From: Varanus komodoensis | Lineage: Eukaryota; Chordata; Lepidosauria; Squamata; Varanidae | Assembly: GCF_004798865.1 (NCBI RefSeq) | Contig: NW_025335268.1 | Location: 34,015,678-34,079,677, forward strand | DNA length: 64,000 bases | Direction of reading: 5' to 3' | In this document: positions 24,001 through 39,000 of the stretch, one piece after another | Layout of the letters: every line of letters starts with the position of its first letter | Position numbering within the stretch: the first letter of the stretch is position 1 | Position numbers and translations under genes: made by a program | Notes under the pieces: model-generated | The model's input: the letters and a program-made list of their open reading frames with translations, nothing else | Database searches by the model: none | What the model was told of the DNA's origin: nothing

Positions 24001-27000
24001 AATGAACAGTCATTTCCATCAATGTTGAACCTGTAACAACAGCAATCCTTCCAAGATGGTGTACAACAAACATAAGCAATCATGATCATGCTGTAATTGA
24101 TGGCCCTGAAGAGGGGGGACAGTCTGGCCAAAGTAGGCTCTGAGGTGGTCTTTGTGCCTGGGCGTTGAGTGGTAGAAGGCCAGTTGGGGAGGGGGGCAGT
24201 CCAGGTGAACCCCAGCTCAGAAGTGATCACCTGCTTGCTCGTTGCCGTGGTTGCATCATCGGGTTTTCAGAACAGAACTTCTTAGTGGATTGTACCTTTT
24301 GCCAATATACATGCAGATGTCTTTCCAAAATGAGCGAGGAAATAGAATCATAGCACATGTGCTGTAAGTGCTACTGAATACTTGTTCTCCCACACCCAGT
24401 TTTGCATGAAATTACATGTTCTATCCTACACTATTTTTTTAAAAAAATCAACAACAGATGGGAAATTATAATAAAAACAACTCTAGAATGCCACATTATT
24501 CAAGGCCACACAGAGCTTTTTCTTACTGCAAAGCTGCTTATTACTACCAGCGCACTGAGATGCCTGCAAAAAATACAGTGTAGTAGATTTTCTCAAGCAC
24601 TCAGTTCCACTTTGAAAAGTAAAGCTACACCATCTGAGAAGGAACTCCACTAGGAGTACAGCATGTTAAATGCTCTTGACCCCTCGTTACTGCACTTCTG
24701 GGAGCATCGTGCTTTCTGCTGGGCGCAGAATCAAGAATGACAGGACTTCTGTATTCCAAAGGAGTATGAAATGGATCCAGAGTGCGGCTTGGAGGTCACG
24801 GAGATTACGAATGATAACCAGTTGCAGCTGCAAAACCCTTCGAGTTATGACTAAGAATACTGCTTAAAAATTTAGGCTAAGATGGTCAGGAATGACACAG
24901 AGAAAGTAAGGCAACCCCTGCATGCTGAAGGGGATACACCAAGTGTACTGAGATGCTGCACAAACTGAAGAAACTGAGCAGACAGACACCCCCAAGTCCA
25001 CACATTCCCTCACCAACAGTCTTTAATCTGATCACATATAAGGCTGGTCATCACAGTCATGTGGATAGACAGGCCACACTGTCATAAGAAATAGGTCATG
25101 CTCTGCTGTCAAAACTGTTATGAAAAGCTGCACTAACTCTTGGTACTAATTTATGCTATTTTGGCATGTTGTCCTTAGAATTGTAGGATGGAAAGTACTG
25201 AATTATGCATTTGATAAAGTCTACTGAAAAAGCTGAGGAAAAATATTGCCCTCTTGAAATAGTACATTTCCAATTATCTTTCTCTCTTTCAATAGCAAAA
25301 AAAAGTTGAATAGGTTCAGCAAACATGTGATGCCACTTTAGAAGCAAAGAGAAAAGGTTGTGCATGTACAACCAGGGAAAGGACTTTTCTGACATCTTTT
25401 CTTTGTGCCTTCACTGTGTGCCTAGTACTGCCTTCACCTGCCCTGCACCCAGCATCACACACCCTGACAGCCCCATCTCCCAGTGTCCACAAGTTTAGCG
25501 CAACATCTGGAAGGAGAGCCAACCCACATACGGCTTTGTGTGTACAGGTTCTCGATCCAATCAGATCTGGTGAGCTATGTACATTGATAGAACATTGTCC
25601 CACACCCCATAAAAAGTAATCTTGATGCTATGCTATGATTGGTAACGGTATCAGGACTGTTTCTTCATAATGTTTTGCCAGTGTGCAAGAAGCACCCATG
25701 CACATCAGCAAAATACAACACAACAAGAAACTTGTCTACTTATATGTACAGCCAGATCCAGACTGCCTTTCTGGAAGTATTTTGTAGTTCTGTAACAAAA
25801 TGGAGAAGGCTGGGAAAACATGAAGAATCAGAAGAAATTGAAAAGCTGTTGCACATGGCATATGCGGCAAAGGCCCATGAAACACTACGGGAACAACATG
25901 GGGCAATCTTCTGACCTCTGCTCTGGTAAAGAACTAGGAAGCCATGTGAGAGTATCAGATACATTCCTTCTTTATACAGGATTCACTGCGTGTGGCAGAA
26001 GAACCACAGGCCTTGTGTGACTCTTGTAGCAGCATGAACTGTCTCTGCCTTGCCAGCATCATGATAGCCAAGATCTCCACCATCTTGTACTGGATATGGT
26101 AAAGACTACATACTCCATGTACATGAGCTTCGCAGGATGCGTAGCATAAACTTGGGGGCAATGTACACCAAGCATTTTCACCAGCATTGTAATGCCTGAC
26201 TCACTGGTGTGTCATGACATCACTCCAACCCTTCTTCTTGGGTATTTCTGTAACCATATTGTAAATTTCTTCAGATTATTCACTTCATGACTTTCTTATG
26301 TTTCAGTTTTCCCCTGGTATATTCATCAGTATTCTGGTGCCAGGGGAAATTACCTCAGTGGACTGGGCTGGGAAGTGTTTTATCAGGACTTAAGCCAAAC
26401 AGCTACAGAAGGAGGAGATTCTTTGGTAACTTTCCCACCTTCCTTGCCCTTCACAGCCTCTCTCCCTCTCTCTGACTTGCAAGTGGTATTGCTTCCCTCT
26501 TTCCTTCCCGGCCTTTGCAAAAGTAAAGTTTTGTAAATGTCTTTATCAATGTAAATGTCTTTTCAAACCTTCCCGAGTGCCTCCTTTAATCTCTTACTCA
26601 AGAAACAAGTAGCGGAATTGCATGAAGGAAAAATAATCTTCAGTGGCCTCACTTACCAGTCAATTGCACTGACTTCAGTGCTGCTTACTTGTGGGGAAGT
26701 CAGCACAGGAAAGGGCTCCACCTGCTTTCTTTTGGGTGAAGGGGAAAGGGGTGCTGGCCCTGCTGGCTTCCGTCCATGACAGGACGGCAGCAAGCAGCAC
26801 CACAACCTCTCCGTGGATTCTCCTCTCCTCTTTCTCCACGAGTTTTTGCGAGGGGCAGAAGCAGCTGTAGGTTTTTTTTTCAAATTCTCCACTTGCTCAC
26901 ACTTGCAACCAGCTAATGGAGTTTTTATGGGCTGCTTTCTTGTGCTCATCCCCTTTCCCACTCTTCCTATTTTTAGCATAATTGCATTTGCACATGACAC

Positions 27001-30000
27001 AATGCTTTTCAACACACACTATTCAGGAGCCTGTTCCCCCACTGTGAAAACTGCGTTTTGCATAAATGCCAAGACTGAATGTGCTCCCCCCACCCCATCT
27101 CCCACTAGTCTCTGGTGTTGTAACTGGTCCAGGAATAAAGTCAAGCATTCAAAATAGTATGGTTGTTAAAACAAAATCCCCCTCTGTCCACCTCTAAAAA
27201 TGGTAGTGGTATATTGATACCCAGAACCCATAATATCCAGTACCTCAGAAAAATGCGGTGGGAGACTTTTCCCATTGCTTTCTGCAATTGTTTGCAAAAC
27301 CTTTAGGGCCCTTTTCCCTTCTTTGCGAGTCAGGAGCCACCGGGGAGATTCCGGTATTAGCCTGCAAAGAAGAGAAGCTAGTCAAGCCATGTCTGCCAAC
27401 AGTATTAAGAAACTGAAGAGGTTTACCTACAAAAAGCAAATCAACATTCTGTGAGATGCTTTTGCTTCCCATTTTTTTTCTGGCAAGCTGGAAGTTCTTG
27501 CAGTCTTCCTGCTGCCTTCTTTGTAGACAGAAACAAGCATTGTACTGGTTCAGCAAGCAAATAAACACTGCATACAGGAAACACACTGGAAGCTCCATAT
27601 ACTTGACCCATATCATACTAATAAATCCAAAAGTTCTGAAAACGGGATAAAATGCACATGGATTATGTGGATGATGCATACATGCTCCAGCATATACATA
27701 ACTGGAAAGTGAATTAATTAAAATTCAGTCATTCTACTTAGTATTTTGCTTTAGATTTACACATTGATTTTAATTGGGCTTATATAAAAAGTATTTCCTT
27801 TGTAAAGTCCTAGTTTTATATACCTAGTCACCTAATATGAGTATTATTATTTATAACTGTATCATGGCAACAAGGCAATTATAAATTATATAGCGGTTCA
27901 GAGCGTTCAAAGTACATCATTAACACATCACAGTGATTCTTATAACAATCCTGTAATGTAGGTCATTATTATTAATACTTACATACTGCAGAGACTGGCT
28001 CATCTCTATATTACATTAGTTCTCATTTTGCTCTAAGAGACCTTACATTAAAGACATTCAATGTGAATTGAGTAAGATTCATTATCCTAAAGGTAAAAGA
28101 AGGAAAGTAACAACAAAACAATTACATTACCAGTAATACAAGAGGAAAAGGAAGTTGGGGAATATTGTAGCCAACTGAATCCACCGCCAAGTGGGAATTA
28201 AATAAGCAATTCCAGGTAGAATCACAACTCCAAGGGTGAAGAAGATCTGAATTATAATTCCAACTATCCTTCGCTCATCTGAACCAACTATTTCTGTCAC
28301 TGAATTGACAAAACAAACAAACAAACAAAAAACAGATGTCACTGAAAAGAAACAGCCAATTCACTATTTTTAAAAGTACATCAGGTATCAGGTGGTCAAT
28401 GCTGTGTGAAACATTTGGGGCAACTTTGCTTTCATGTGGTTGTCTTTCTCCTTTACATAAGTGGATAGAAAGCAATCTCCCAAGAAGGAACTACCAGAAT
28501 GGCTGCTTATCAGGAATACTAGGAGCTGAAGTCCAAAACATTTAAAGATCTATTTTCTGTCCAGCCCTGCACTAGAGGTTCAATAAGCCAACTAATTAAT
28601 TCCCAGGTACAAGTACATAGGATTTCAGCCTAAAGTAGATAAATCAGATTCAATATGTAATTAAATGCATCTTTTGATCTAACATGATGGGGAAGTGGAT
28701 CAGGATCAGAACATGTGCAGCAGTTTCTTCCCTGCAACAGCTGTGACAAAAACAGCACCTTTGAAGCTTAATTATACTTTAATTTAACAAAATTAAATTT
28801 CTAGATTTCACCTTCCACTATTGCATTAACAGGGAGAATGGAAAACACACCATGGCTTACCAATGACAAAGCTTGTCATCCAGGTTCCTTTTCCAAAGAC
28901 ACCTTGTAGAAAACGAAATATTGAAAATACTACAATGTTTTGTGCAAAAGCCACGATGAGGCCACATAGTCCTGCCCCAAAGGCAGAGAAGAGATAAATG
29001 CGTATTCGCCCATATCTGTCAAAGGAAGCAAAAAGGGATGAGGTGGGAAGAGAAAGAGAAAAGTTTTTAAAGTGCTTGATAACATTTTTCTTTTGAGGAG
29101 ACAGAGACTTCACTCTTGGGAAGCTTAGAAGTGTGTGTGGGAGTTGTAAGACCTTTTTCTGTCTAAGCATGTATAGGATTGTGCCTTCAAAAAGCTAAAA
29201 GGCCTTTTGAAGTGCTGCCGTGTGTTTCACTACATTTCTCAGCAGCAGCAGCTCTAGTACTTGTGCACAGCTCTGTTTTATCAGATGTAAATTATTATTG
29301 TGAATGTGTATGCCTTGTGTTAGGTTCCTTCATTTTCCTTCTTTTTTCCCTTTTGCTGTTCTTACCACACTACCCTTGATCTCAGCCAAAAGACTGAAAA
29401 GTGGTATTCTTTGTTGTTCTTATTGTTGATTTGCAAATAAAAACATATTAATAAAAACAATCAGCACTCCTTAGCCCCAGTGGTTTTACTGCAGTTCTCC
29501 AAGACATCGATTCAGTTCTCTACATGCTAATTTATTGCTGCATTATCACCCCAAGGACACCGAGACCCATCACCCACAGTAGGTTGGTTGCTTTGCAAAG
29601 TACCCACAGTGCCCTCAACAGATGATTGGGCTGCCCACAGAGCCTTCACCCCTGCTCTCTCCCCACTGTCCCCCAGGGACACACGAGGAGGCACAAGTCT
29701 GACAGCTGTGATTTTGAGCCCATTTTGGCTTGCTGCAGCTGTCCCTTGAAATTTCAGGTCAGCTTTGCTTCTGTTTTTAAAGGGGGGGGGGGTGGCTACA
29801 CTTTTACCCTTTCCTGAACTCCCAAAGGGCAAAGCCTGCTCCCCCATGGAGAAAGCAGGGGGCAAATGCCAGAAAAGAGGATTCATGTTGGGAAGGGGGT
29901 GCTGTTGGAAAACAGCCCCTTCCTGGGAAAGATCCCTCATGCCTTTGTTTTTAATGGGCAGCTCACCTTCCTTGGGCGGCGGGGAAGGGATTCCCAGGCT

Positions 30001-33000
30001 TGTCAGGACAGTGTGTGGCAGTGGGCAGCCCTTCTGGACATTGCCCAGATAAGACTGGAAATCCCTGGCCCCCACCCCTTACAGAAGGCAAGCTGCCCAT
30101 GAAGAGCAAAGGTGTGCGGTATCTTTTGCCAGGATCTTTTGCAAACAGCACTCATTTCCAAGAAATTTCCTACTATGCTTGCCAGCAGCTCAGGAGCTGA
30201 CCTGTCTAGCCACTGGCAAGGATGTTCCTTTCTCCTTGCCAAAGTAGCAAAGAGGAAGAGATCCTTGATGTTATCCTTGCTGGCAGCTTGGGAGGTGTCC
30301 TTAGGAGCCTGCAAGGAATATTGCAAGAGCCATAACTGTCTCAGCAAGGAGAAGCAGATCCTTGCCATCCTTGCTACGTGGTCCAGGATAGCAAACAAGT
30401 CTAGGAACAAATTCTCCCCTTTGTCCCAACCCTCTGTGATCTTGGGGAAGGATCAAACTTCTCTTCCCACCTTGAAATCAGTTGGCTACTGCCATGGGGC
30501 AAGGGGTACCCTCTGCTAGCTAGTCCAAAGTGCAGATTGGGTACTTTGGGGGCAACTGACAATGGCAGTCACTGGTAAGCCACTTGGCCAGACTGGCAAG
30601 GGAATTTTGTCCCTCTTTCCACATGGTCCCACCAATGGTGGGTTGTGTCATCCTTGTTTGGCCACCATGGATAACCACAATGCTAGAAGAACCCAGGTTA
30701 GCAGCACTGCTAGTATCACCTTATTAATGTGGCTGCATTAAATGACTTACCACCACACATCCCAAATTCTAGCACCATCTGGATGCATTTAGGAGTAACA
30801 AGCCATGAATCTGATCTCAGTTTAACAAACTATAAATTTGCAGAAACCACAGTTTCCCATTTTCAGAAGTTTCAACTCTCCTTCCCTCCTGCAGGAGGAA
30901 GAGGCGTGAAGCAGGGAAGGCATGTCTGAGTCCAAGGTTATGGCACTGCTTTTGTAAACCTTGGAACCCCTCCAGGTATTAACTGAAGAGGATCTCCTAG
31001 CTGTTAGCATAAACAAAGCCAGGCCTATGCACTTCTGCCATTGTGAGGACGGCATCAACACCTCTGTCTGAATATGCTTGCACTGCTCCAGGCTTCCCAT
31101 TCACTTGGGCTCTGCAGCCTTATTCAGCAAATTGCAGGTGCAAAGCCATTTGCTTACAGCTAACTGCAATCCGCTGCAGTGAGCTTTGGAGGCATGTGAT
31201 TCCCCTGAGAGAACTCTGGTGAAAACTGAAACCCTGTCCAAGCAGCAGAAGAAAGACCAATGGTTGCAGACAAGAATGGTGGAAGTCAGGGTGATGCACG
31301 AAAAGCAAACATCATATGCCTAAAAGAGTGTACAAATGTAAGAACCAGTAGAGTGCTCACAATTATGTGTGCACATGTGTGTTCTATTCCCATATTAATG
31401 GTGGGTTGAGGAAGTCAGCTTAAAGCTTGCCCTTTCCACAGCCTCTCTATTCCAAATCATTGATTCACCTTGCCCCTCCATAATGACAGCTGTCAGGGCC
31501 TTTCCATTTTATCCTTACAACCAGCCTAGGATGTACATGAATGTGTGTTTTGCCCTGGAACACTCAAATAAGCTCCACAGCTGCATGAAGTTTCTCCTTT
31601 GCTTTGCCCTGGGTTTCAAAACACACAGAGACACGCACAGAGAGAGCTGCTTTACAGTTAGACTTTTTCTTGGGATTCTCTAACATTATGTGTGTAAATA
31701 TGTAGCAGAGAACTAAGCACAGGCACAGCTCTGGGTAAGAGAGTTGAGAGTTCAGCAGCATAAACAGTGTCAGCCCTTGCAGGGAAACACAACCCCCCCT
31801 TTCCTTGTTTGAGGGAAACAGGCAGAAAGACATTGTGGTTGTTCCCAGAGCAACACTACAGTGTGCCTGAGAGATAATCAGGTTCACCACAGGGTGTTCC
31901 CACACAACCGCCCCCCTTGGTCCTCTCACCACTATGTCAGGGGACATGGTGGCTGAAGCCATCTTGTCTGTTTTCCCTACAGTGATTGTGAGCCCTTTCT
32001 TGCCTGCCATGGTTTTTCTCCTTTTACCTTTTTTTCCCCAGAGATCACTTTTCATGATCTTTGAGATGGTAGCCAATTTGGGAGGCTGTCACTGATTCAC
32101 CATCCCTTTTTATTTTTTTAATATAAGAATTTTGCGCATTTTTCTTAATTTTTAAACAATTATTTTAGTCAGACTTGCGAAGATGTGCACTTGCGGGGTC
32201 CAAAATGGGAAGCCTCACATGGGCAATGTCTTGAGAGGTGTCTGCTGTCAAAAGGCAGCAGGGATCAACCACTGACATTGACTGGAGAGTCTGCATCTAG
32301 GCAATTTTTTACTGTTCACTCTATTGACAGCTGTCAAAAGCTGAGCTGTCAAGGGAAAGCAAAGCTGCAAATGATCTTTGTGAAAGGGAGTTACAAGTAG
32401 ATCATCCCTTCACAGCAAGATTCTCTAGAGGGTTTTTCTTTCCTTTTGAGAGCAGACTCTTTTAAAAATTATTTTTATTTATTTAAACTTTTTCTATACT
32501 GCCTGTATTTCCATAGAAATCTCTAGATGGTTTATAATAGTAAAACATCAAAACAATTTACAGTACTTGATTAAAACTGAACTAAAGGTCTTGGTCTGGC
32601 ACTGGAAAGTATAAAAAGTTGGCACCAGATGAACCTTTCTGTGGAACATATTCCATCATTGAAGCACCACCACTGAGAAGCCTTCTCCTTGTAACAGCCC
32701 TCCTCACTTTCTTCAAGGACGCTTCTCAGAGAAGGACCTTTGTAGAAGATCTTAAGGACCAGCTAGGTGTACACAGAAGGTGTATTCAGAGTCCTCACAC
32801 TGTTTCATGAGACTCTAGATGCTCAGGAAAGTGGAAGAGTGTGAGCCACACCATTAATAGGAACACTGGGCCTTTACAGCTTCCTTTTTAAGCTGACAAG
32901 GCTAATCGGGGGGGAGGGGGGCGGGAGTTGGGAGAAAACCTTCCCAAAAATCCATAAGTTTGACCAAGGTAGTAGATGGCCCAGGAGGCTCCTTCTGACT

Positions 33001-36000
33001 TGGTCTGTTTCTATATTTCTGTGTTTTAAAAAATTAATACAAAAAATCTGCACAAATTTCTTGTACTTAAAGTTAAGATGTGGCATATCACAGACAGTCC
33101 CTCCAATGTGCCATTTGGGAGCTTCGGAGGACTGTCACCTCAAAGATCACAATAAGTGATATCCAAAGCAAAAGGGGAGGGAGAAGGGGGAAAAAAAACA
33201 AAGGCAAGTGAAGAAGAAGAGCTTAAGATCACAGCAGGGGATGTGGGAGCCAGCAACTGGTACTCCACCATGCTACCTGGTCATCTGTGGGGTGGCTGTC
33301 ATTGGTGGTGACCCAGGTATGCTCAGCAAGAGAAGCCCCTTCCTGCAACCAGTGATGGGGCCAGTAGCCCAGAGTAGACAACACAACAATCCATCACAGG
33401 TTTGCCAACTCCAAAAACAAGCCACCCTTGTGGAAAATGGTCCAAATTCACACAACATGGCAACCTACAGTGGATTGTCACCAAGAAGGATCCTTTTGTC
33501 AAGAGGACCAGACATTCTATAACTGTGATGCTCAAGAATAATTTTATTTCAACTCCTTTCATCCATAAGTACAAGATGGGCATTAACTTCACACAAAATG
33601 GTGTGCAAAGGTGCACTCCCTTTTCACTTGCGTAAGTATCATGTGTGAAGCAGTGTTATTTGCAACTGAGGATAATGTGATCTGTACATTGTTGTTAAAA
33701 AACAAACTTTACCTGTCTGCGGCATAGCCTAGAATGAACCCTCCTACTAGAAAGCCCAGATTGAGAAGAGATTGTGTCAAATCTATTAGCCATCTGTTCT
33801 CACACACAAGGTCAAACTGTGGGAGGAAGCAAAAAGATACAACATGTTTTTGTAGAAGAGAAGGAGCTTTTAGTCAACCAAAGATTCTGCCTTTGAGCAA
33901 ATGAAAGATTTACCATTTAACATATATTAATACTGTTTTGTGAACTATTTTTGTCCTCATACTCATATGCCAGTTCCCATTCAGTAAGCTACTTAAACCA
34001 TTTGGGGATTCACTATGCGATCTCTTCATGGTGTTCTCATGATTGCCCACTCATGGAAGTTTGCAGGGATCCCCCAAAGCCTCTCCCATGTTTGCCAGCC
34101 TTTTTAGGATTTTTTGGTTTGTTTGTTTAGAGGGAAGAAGATCTGGTATTACATTTTAAAACACAACAAACTGGAACAAAAACCTGAGGAGAAGTTGCAA
34201 ATCCACTCTACCATGTGGTTAATGCATTGTACAGAAAGGCAAACCCCTGGAAAGAACCCTGCAAAAACGACATATTTTTCCTCCTGCAACAAAAAGAAAA
34301 GAAGACTCCTTGGCAAAACTGGGTTAAATCCCTCATGTAGAGAAACCCATAGTGGACTTGCATGCATGAACTGTTTCATTGGTTTTTTAGACCACTGCTG
34401 ATAGGACCATGCATGTTGCATTATTTCTTTGGCACTTTATAAGTCAAAGCCAAAATACTAGTTGAATGGTTTAGTTGTTTATTAATTATTTCAAAGTGTT
34501 TATTTATTTACCAAGAATCTCATGTTTAGAATGATAGAACAGTTCTGAGGCATTTGGATAAGATCACAAATTCAAACACAGAGCATAGACATTTGAAGAA
34601 GAAACACTTTGTGTACCAATTTGCATCAGTTACTGAATCAATTGCAGAAAAAAAATTGTATTACATTTTTGTTATGTTAGTTGCGAAGTTGTGCCCGACC
34701 CATCACAACCCCATGGACAACATTCACTCAGGCGTTCCTGTCCTCCACCATCCCCCAGAGTTCACTTAAGCTCACATCAACTGCTTCAGGGACTCAATCC
34801 AGCCACCTCATCCTCTGCCGTCCCCTTCTTCTTTTGCCATCTATTGTTCCCAGCATTAGACTCTTCTCCAGGGAGTTCTTCCTTCTCATTAGGTTGCCAA
34901 AGTATTTGAGTTTCATCTTCAGCATCTGGCCTTCTAAAGAGCAGTCAGGGTTGATCTCCTCTAAGACTGACTGGTCTGATCTCCTTGCAGTCCAAGGGAC
35001 TCGCAGGAATCTTCTCCAGCACCACAATTCAAAGGCCTCAGTTCTTTGGTGCTCAGCCTTCCTTATGGTCCAACTTTCGCAGTCATACATTGCAACTGGG
35101 AAAACCATAGCCTTGACTATACACACTTTTGTTGGCATTTGTATTAAATAGTATTTAGTTAAAGAAAAAAGAATGGGCTGGATCCAACATCTACCTTCCA
35201 TAGTAGGAAAATCTCCAATCATGGAAGTCCTTCTGCCTCATTTTTGGGGATCCCTTCCAGCACACTACCAGGACTCCCAATTCATCAGCATCTCCTGATT
35301 CTCACTGTAGCATTTTGAGGACTGGATGAGAAGCCATGGGAAGGAGGAGGTGGAAAGGGCGGCACAGTGTAAATCTGGCTCTAATCCAATGGATTGTGCA
35401 GCCAAAAAAAGTATTAAAATATACTAAACAAAGTTGGCATAAGGGAGACTGCCATTTCCAACATCACTATATCCCCACAATGAACAAGGAATGAATAAAA
35501 CTCTTCAGCACCATATTTTGGTAATTGCTGGATCAGTGGAGTACCCTCCTCCACTGGTGAAAAATTCAAATGCTGTTTTTTCTCCTTATAGCTGTAGTTC
35601 TTTCTAGTTTATCTTTCCAGAGTTTGTCCTGAGAAAGCCTTAGCTGAAAATATGGGGGAGGGCAGAATTATGAGGAATAAAATATGGAGGTAAGAGACAA
35701 AGGAGAAAAAATGGTAAGAGACAACAAGTAAATAAGGAAACAGACTGTTTACATCCAAGCCTCTCCTGCTATGTCCTCCTGACCAGAAACAAGTTTTTTT
35801 TCAAAAGCATTCAGCATAGAAAACAACTGACTTGGTTAGTCCACGAACTAATTTTAATTGATGCCTTGTCCTCTATAATAAAAAGACTCATATTCAGTTT
35901 TAATAAGACATAACGCATAATAGCACAGGGACTTCTCTCTCTCCAAAGCCCTGCCAGCAAAAGCCAAGAAGGCTAGGATAAGAACAGGGTCTTTTAATAC

Positions 36001-39000
36001 CTCCTCTTCCTCCAATGTCTAGCTAGGTGGGCCTCTCATTTTGCCCAGCTGACTTACCAGGCAATGGTTGGGACAGCAATGAACAGTGGATCCAGGGCTC
36101 TCTTCCCTGCCTTCCCACCTTGACGCCCTCCCTATTCATTTCCGAGGATGCTGCCAGGTGCTGCTGCGCACCCCAAAGAGAATATGGCAGAGTTGGAAAA
36201 ACAGGTAGAAAACATATAACCAAAAGAATCAAGGGCCTGGAGCAATGGCACTGTGAGGAAAGGTTATAATGTCTATGATCGTTGTTTAGCTAAGGAAAAA
36301 GGCAAGTGAGGTGATACTTAATGGAAATGTACAAAAATGTGCTTGCTGTGGAAAAAGTAGAAAGAGAGGCATTGTTATTCCTCTCATACTCGAACCTGGG
36401 CTCATCCCTTGAAACTGATTGTCTGAAGACAGGACAGATGATGAAGATGTGGAATATTTCATGCCACTCCTCCAAACATCCTCCCAGAGGGAAAGGTGAT
36501 AGGAGGGCAGCAAGGGGCAAATTAATTCTTTTTAGTGTGGCTGTTCTCCCTTTCATCTCCCTCAGCAAAGCCTGCTGGAGTGGCCGCTGGTCAGGACTTC
36601 TGGGGGAGACCTTTCATCATGGCTGTGGAACAGCTCTCCTTCTTCCCACAGTGCACAGTCAAATGCTGGAATTTGTTCCTGCAAGAACCAGGCCTCATTT
36701 TAGCTCACCACCTCAGCAAGTTTTCTGATTCTGGATTGTTCTTGGGATTAAGACTGGCTCCTTTGTGGGTCTTTCCCTCAAGTTTTCCTTTTTCTGCCAT
36801 TCCATAGGTACCTTTATACATCCACAAAGGGATACTGCAGTATAGCAGACCAGAAGAAATATACCAACTATTACATTTTATAGAGATTTATAGCAAGCTG
36901 GGCCTTGTATTGTTCATTATTGTCATTCTAAAAAAAAAGCGATGGAAATACTCAGGAAGCACACAAGTTGCCTTGGAGGTTGAAAATGCCATGCAAAGTG
37001 CCCTCAAACTACGATAGGTGAGGAATTACGTGAGCACAATAAATGCCTCATGTAGACAAGCCTGTAGTGATGGCTGTCAGTTTGGGGGCCTGTGGAAGAG
37101 CATTAGGTGCATTCCTGGAGGGAAAGAGTACCAATGGCAACTAGTTGTGATGGCGAGGAGCTACCTCTTGTATCAGAGACAGACAACACTTGCTGAGGGA
37201 TGTGAATGGAAAGGTACAGTTGCACACACATCCTATTCAGCATCAGGTTGTGCCCTGTGTGAAAAAAGACTGCTGGATTGGATGGCTCCTTGGTCTGATG
37301 CATGGTGGCTCTTCTTTTATCCTTAAAAGCAATCCCTGACATTCCCAGGTAGATTGGGAAAAGATGGTTGTCTACAATTCTGGAGAACAGCTGGTTGCTC
37401 AACAGTACTGAGCGAACAGGACCAATCTGACTTATATGATCAGCATTCGATTTTCCCACTAAATTAGGATTTTCAAAGTAATCAAGCAGATGTTCATTAA
37501 TAACATAGAAACACAATTCATCACAACCCCTTAAAACTTTCATCAAGAAATCTAATGAAAATAATCCATGGAATTGATCTTCAGACTGATCACCTGAAGG
37601 ATTTGGTGACAATTACCACTTGTTAGTACTCAATAGTTTTTTATGGTCTTCTGTTTAAGTATCCCCTTACTGTTTTAGGCTCAGCACTGGTCCAATGTTT
37701 TATATTTTTTTCAATCATAGACATATATAATTCTCATACTGCATTTTAAATCCATATTTGAGGTACATTTGCCCATTAACTTTGTACATTGCAATCCATA
37801 TTTTGGTTCTGCAGCATAGAAGTGAAATAATTAATTGCAGGTGTGACAAAAACAAATTTATCATATGTGGGAAGAAAACGGCGAATGCCAACATTCGCCT
37901 ACATGTGCCTTCCTGTGTGTTGATACTTCTGAAATCTTTTGCAATGTAAGTACGGTGGTGCCAATGCATTTTCTCATCCTGATTTATGTACCAGGAAGAG
38001 AACTGGTTTCTCTGTGCCTGCACTGAGTTCTATCCAGTGGTGTCCTTCCAACAGCAGAGCAGATACTTCTGGTGGACCAAGCTTCCCTCCCTGCTGTAAC
38101 CTCCCATCCCACAGATCTGCTCTAGAAGGCTGCGGGATCCTCTGGAACAGATCTGGGGAGTTTGTGAGGGGCTGAAGGAAGGAGAAAGGAAACTCCCATT
38201 GCACAAGTGGCAATCCGCTCCTATAAGTGTGCATTTAGTCCCTGCATGATGTGTGTCAGGGGTGGGGATACATGTCCTTAGCTATGTTTATTCATGTACA
38301 GGGAAAGTGGTACACAGCCCTTAAAACAATCATGTTAAAGTTTTGCCACTTTAATAATAACCATTTTTCATGTAAGTCTATACCAGTAACATAAATTAAA
38401 CTTCTTTTCTTCCTCTGGGAAAGAATTATCTTTCTTCTAAGGACATATCCCTCTGGTGCACTCTGCCAAAAGTATATACAGACAATGATCCAGAATGTGT
38501 CCTCCATGGTGAAACAGTGTCAAGATTACAACAAAAAGAAAGCAGCCTTGGTGCTTCATTTGAACAGGAAATTTGGAAGCTGGTCCAGAAGCTTGTGTCT
38601 TGCCTTAGAGGATGCGTGAAATTTTGGAGTATTTTCTAGAAAAAAGCACTTTAAAAACTCCGTGTGTCCTCCCTCCTTTCACTCAGGCAACCTTCAGCAA
38701 CAATCCCCTGGCTTACACACTCTCCAGGAAGTAGTCACACAGATGGAGGGAGGCTGGATCTAATGACTACTTAAATGAGTTTTCTCCAGCTCTGTTTTAC
38801 CTGCTTTCTCTTCATTCTGAGTCAGGGCCATGATTTAGCCATGATATTGCCCTTACCACAACTGTACCCCCTGAGAATGCACATAGAGAATCAAGTGTCG
38901 CCATACTGTAATCTCCTTGAATGTGGAAAGCTTATTTGTCAGAGGGAGGGACAGCTTTCAGTTTAGCATTTGGACAAGGCTAGACTTTAGACAAGTCTGC

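Noticed and set aside
29527-30519. Several frames of 95-182 codons on both strands
   Set aside because: They come from the GC-rich fold-back element; the frames on opposite strands mirror each other.
31564-32076. 170-codon frame on the minus strand
   Set aside because: It overlaps a dispersed repeat and shows no domain; it is not an SLC22A3 exon.
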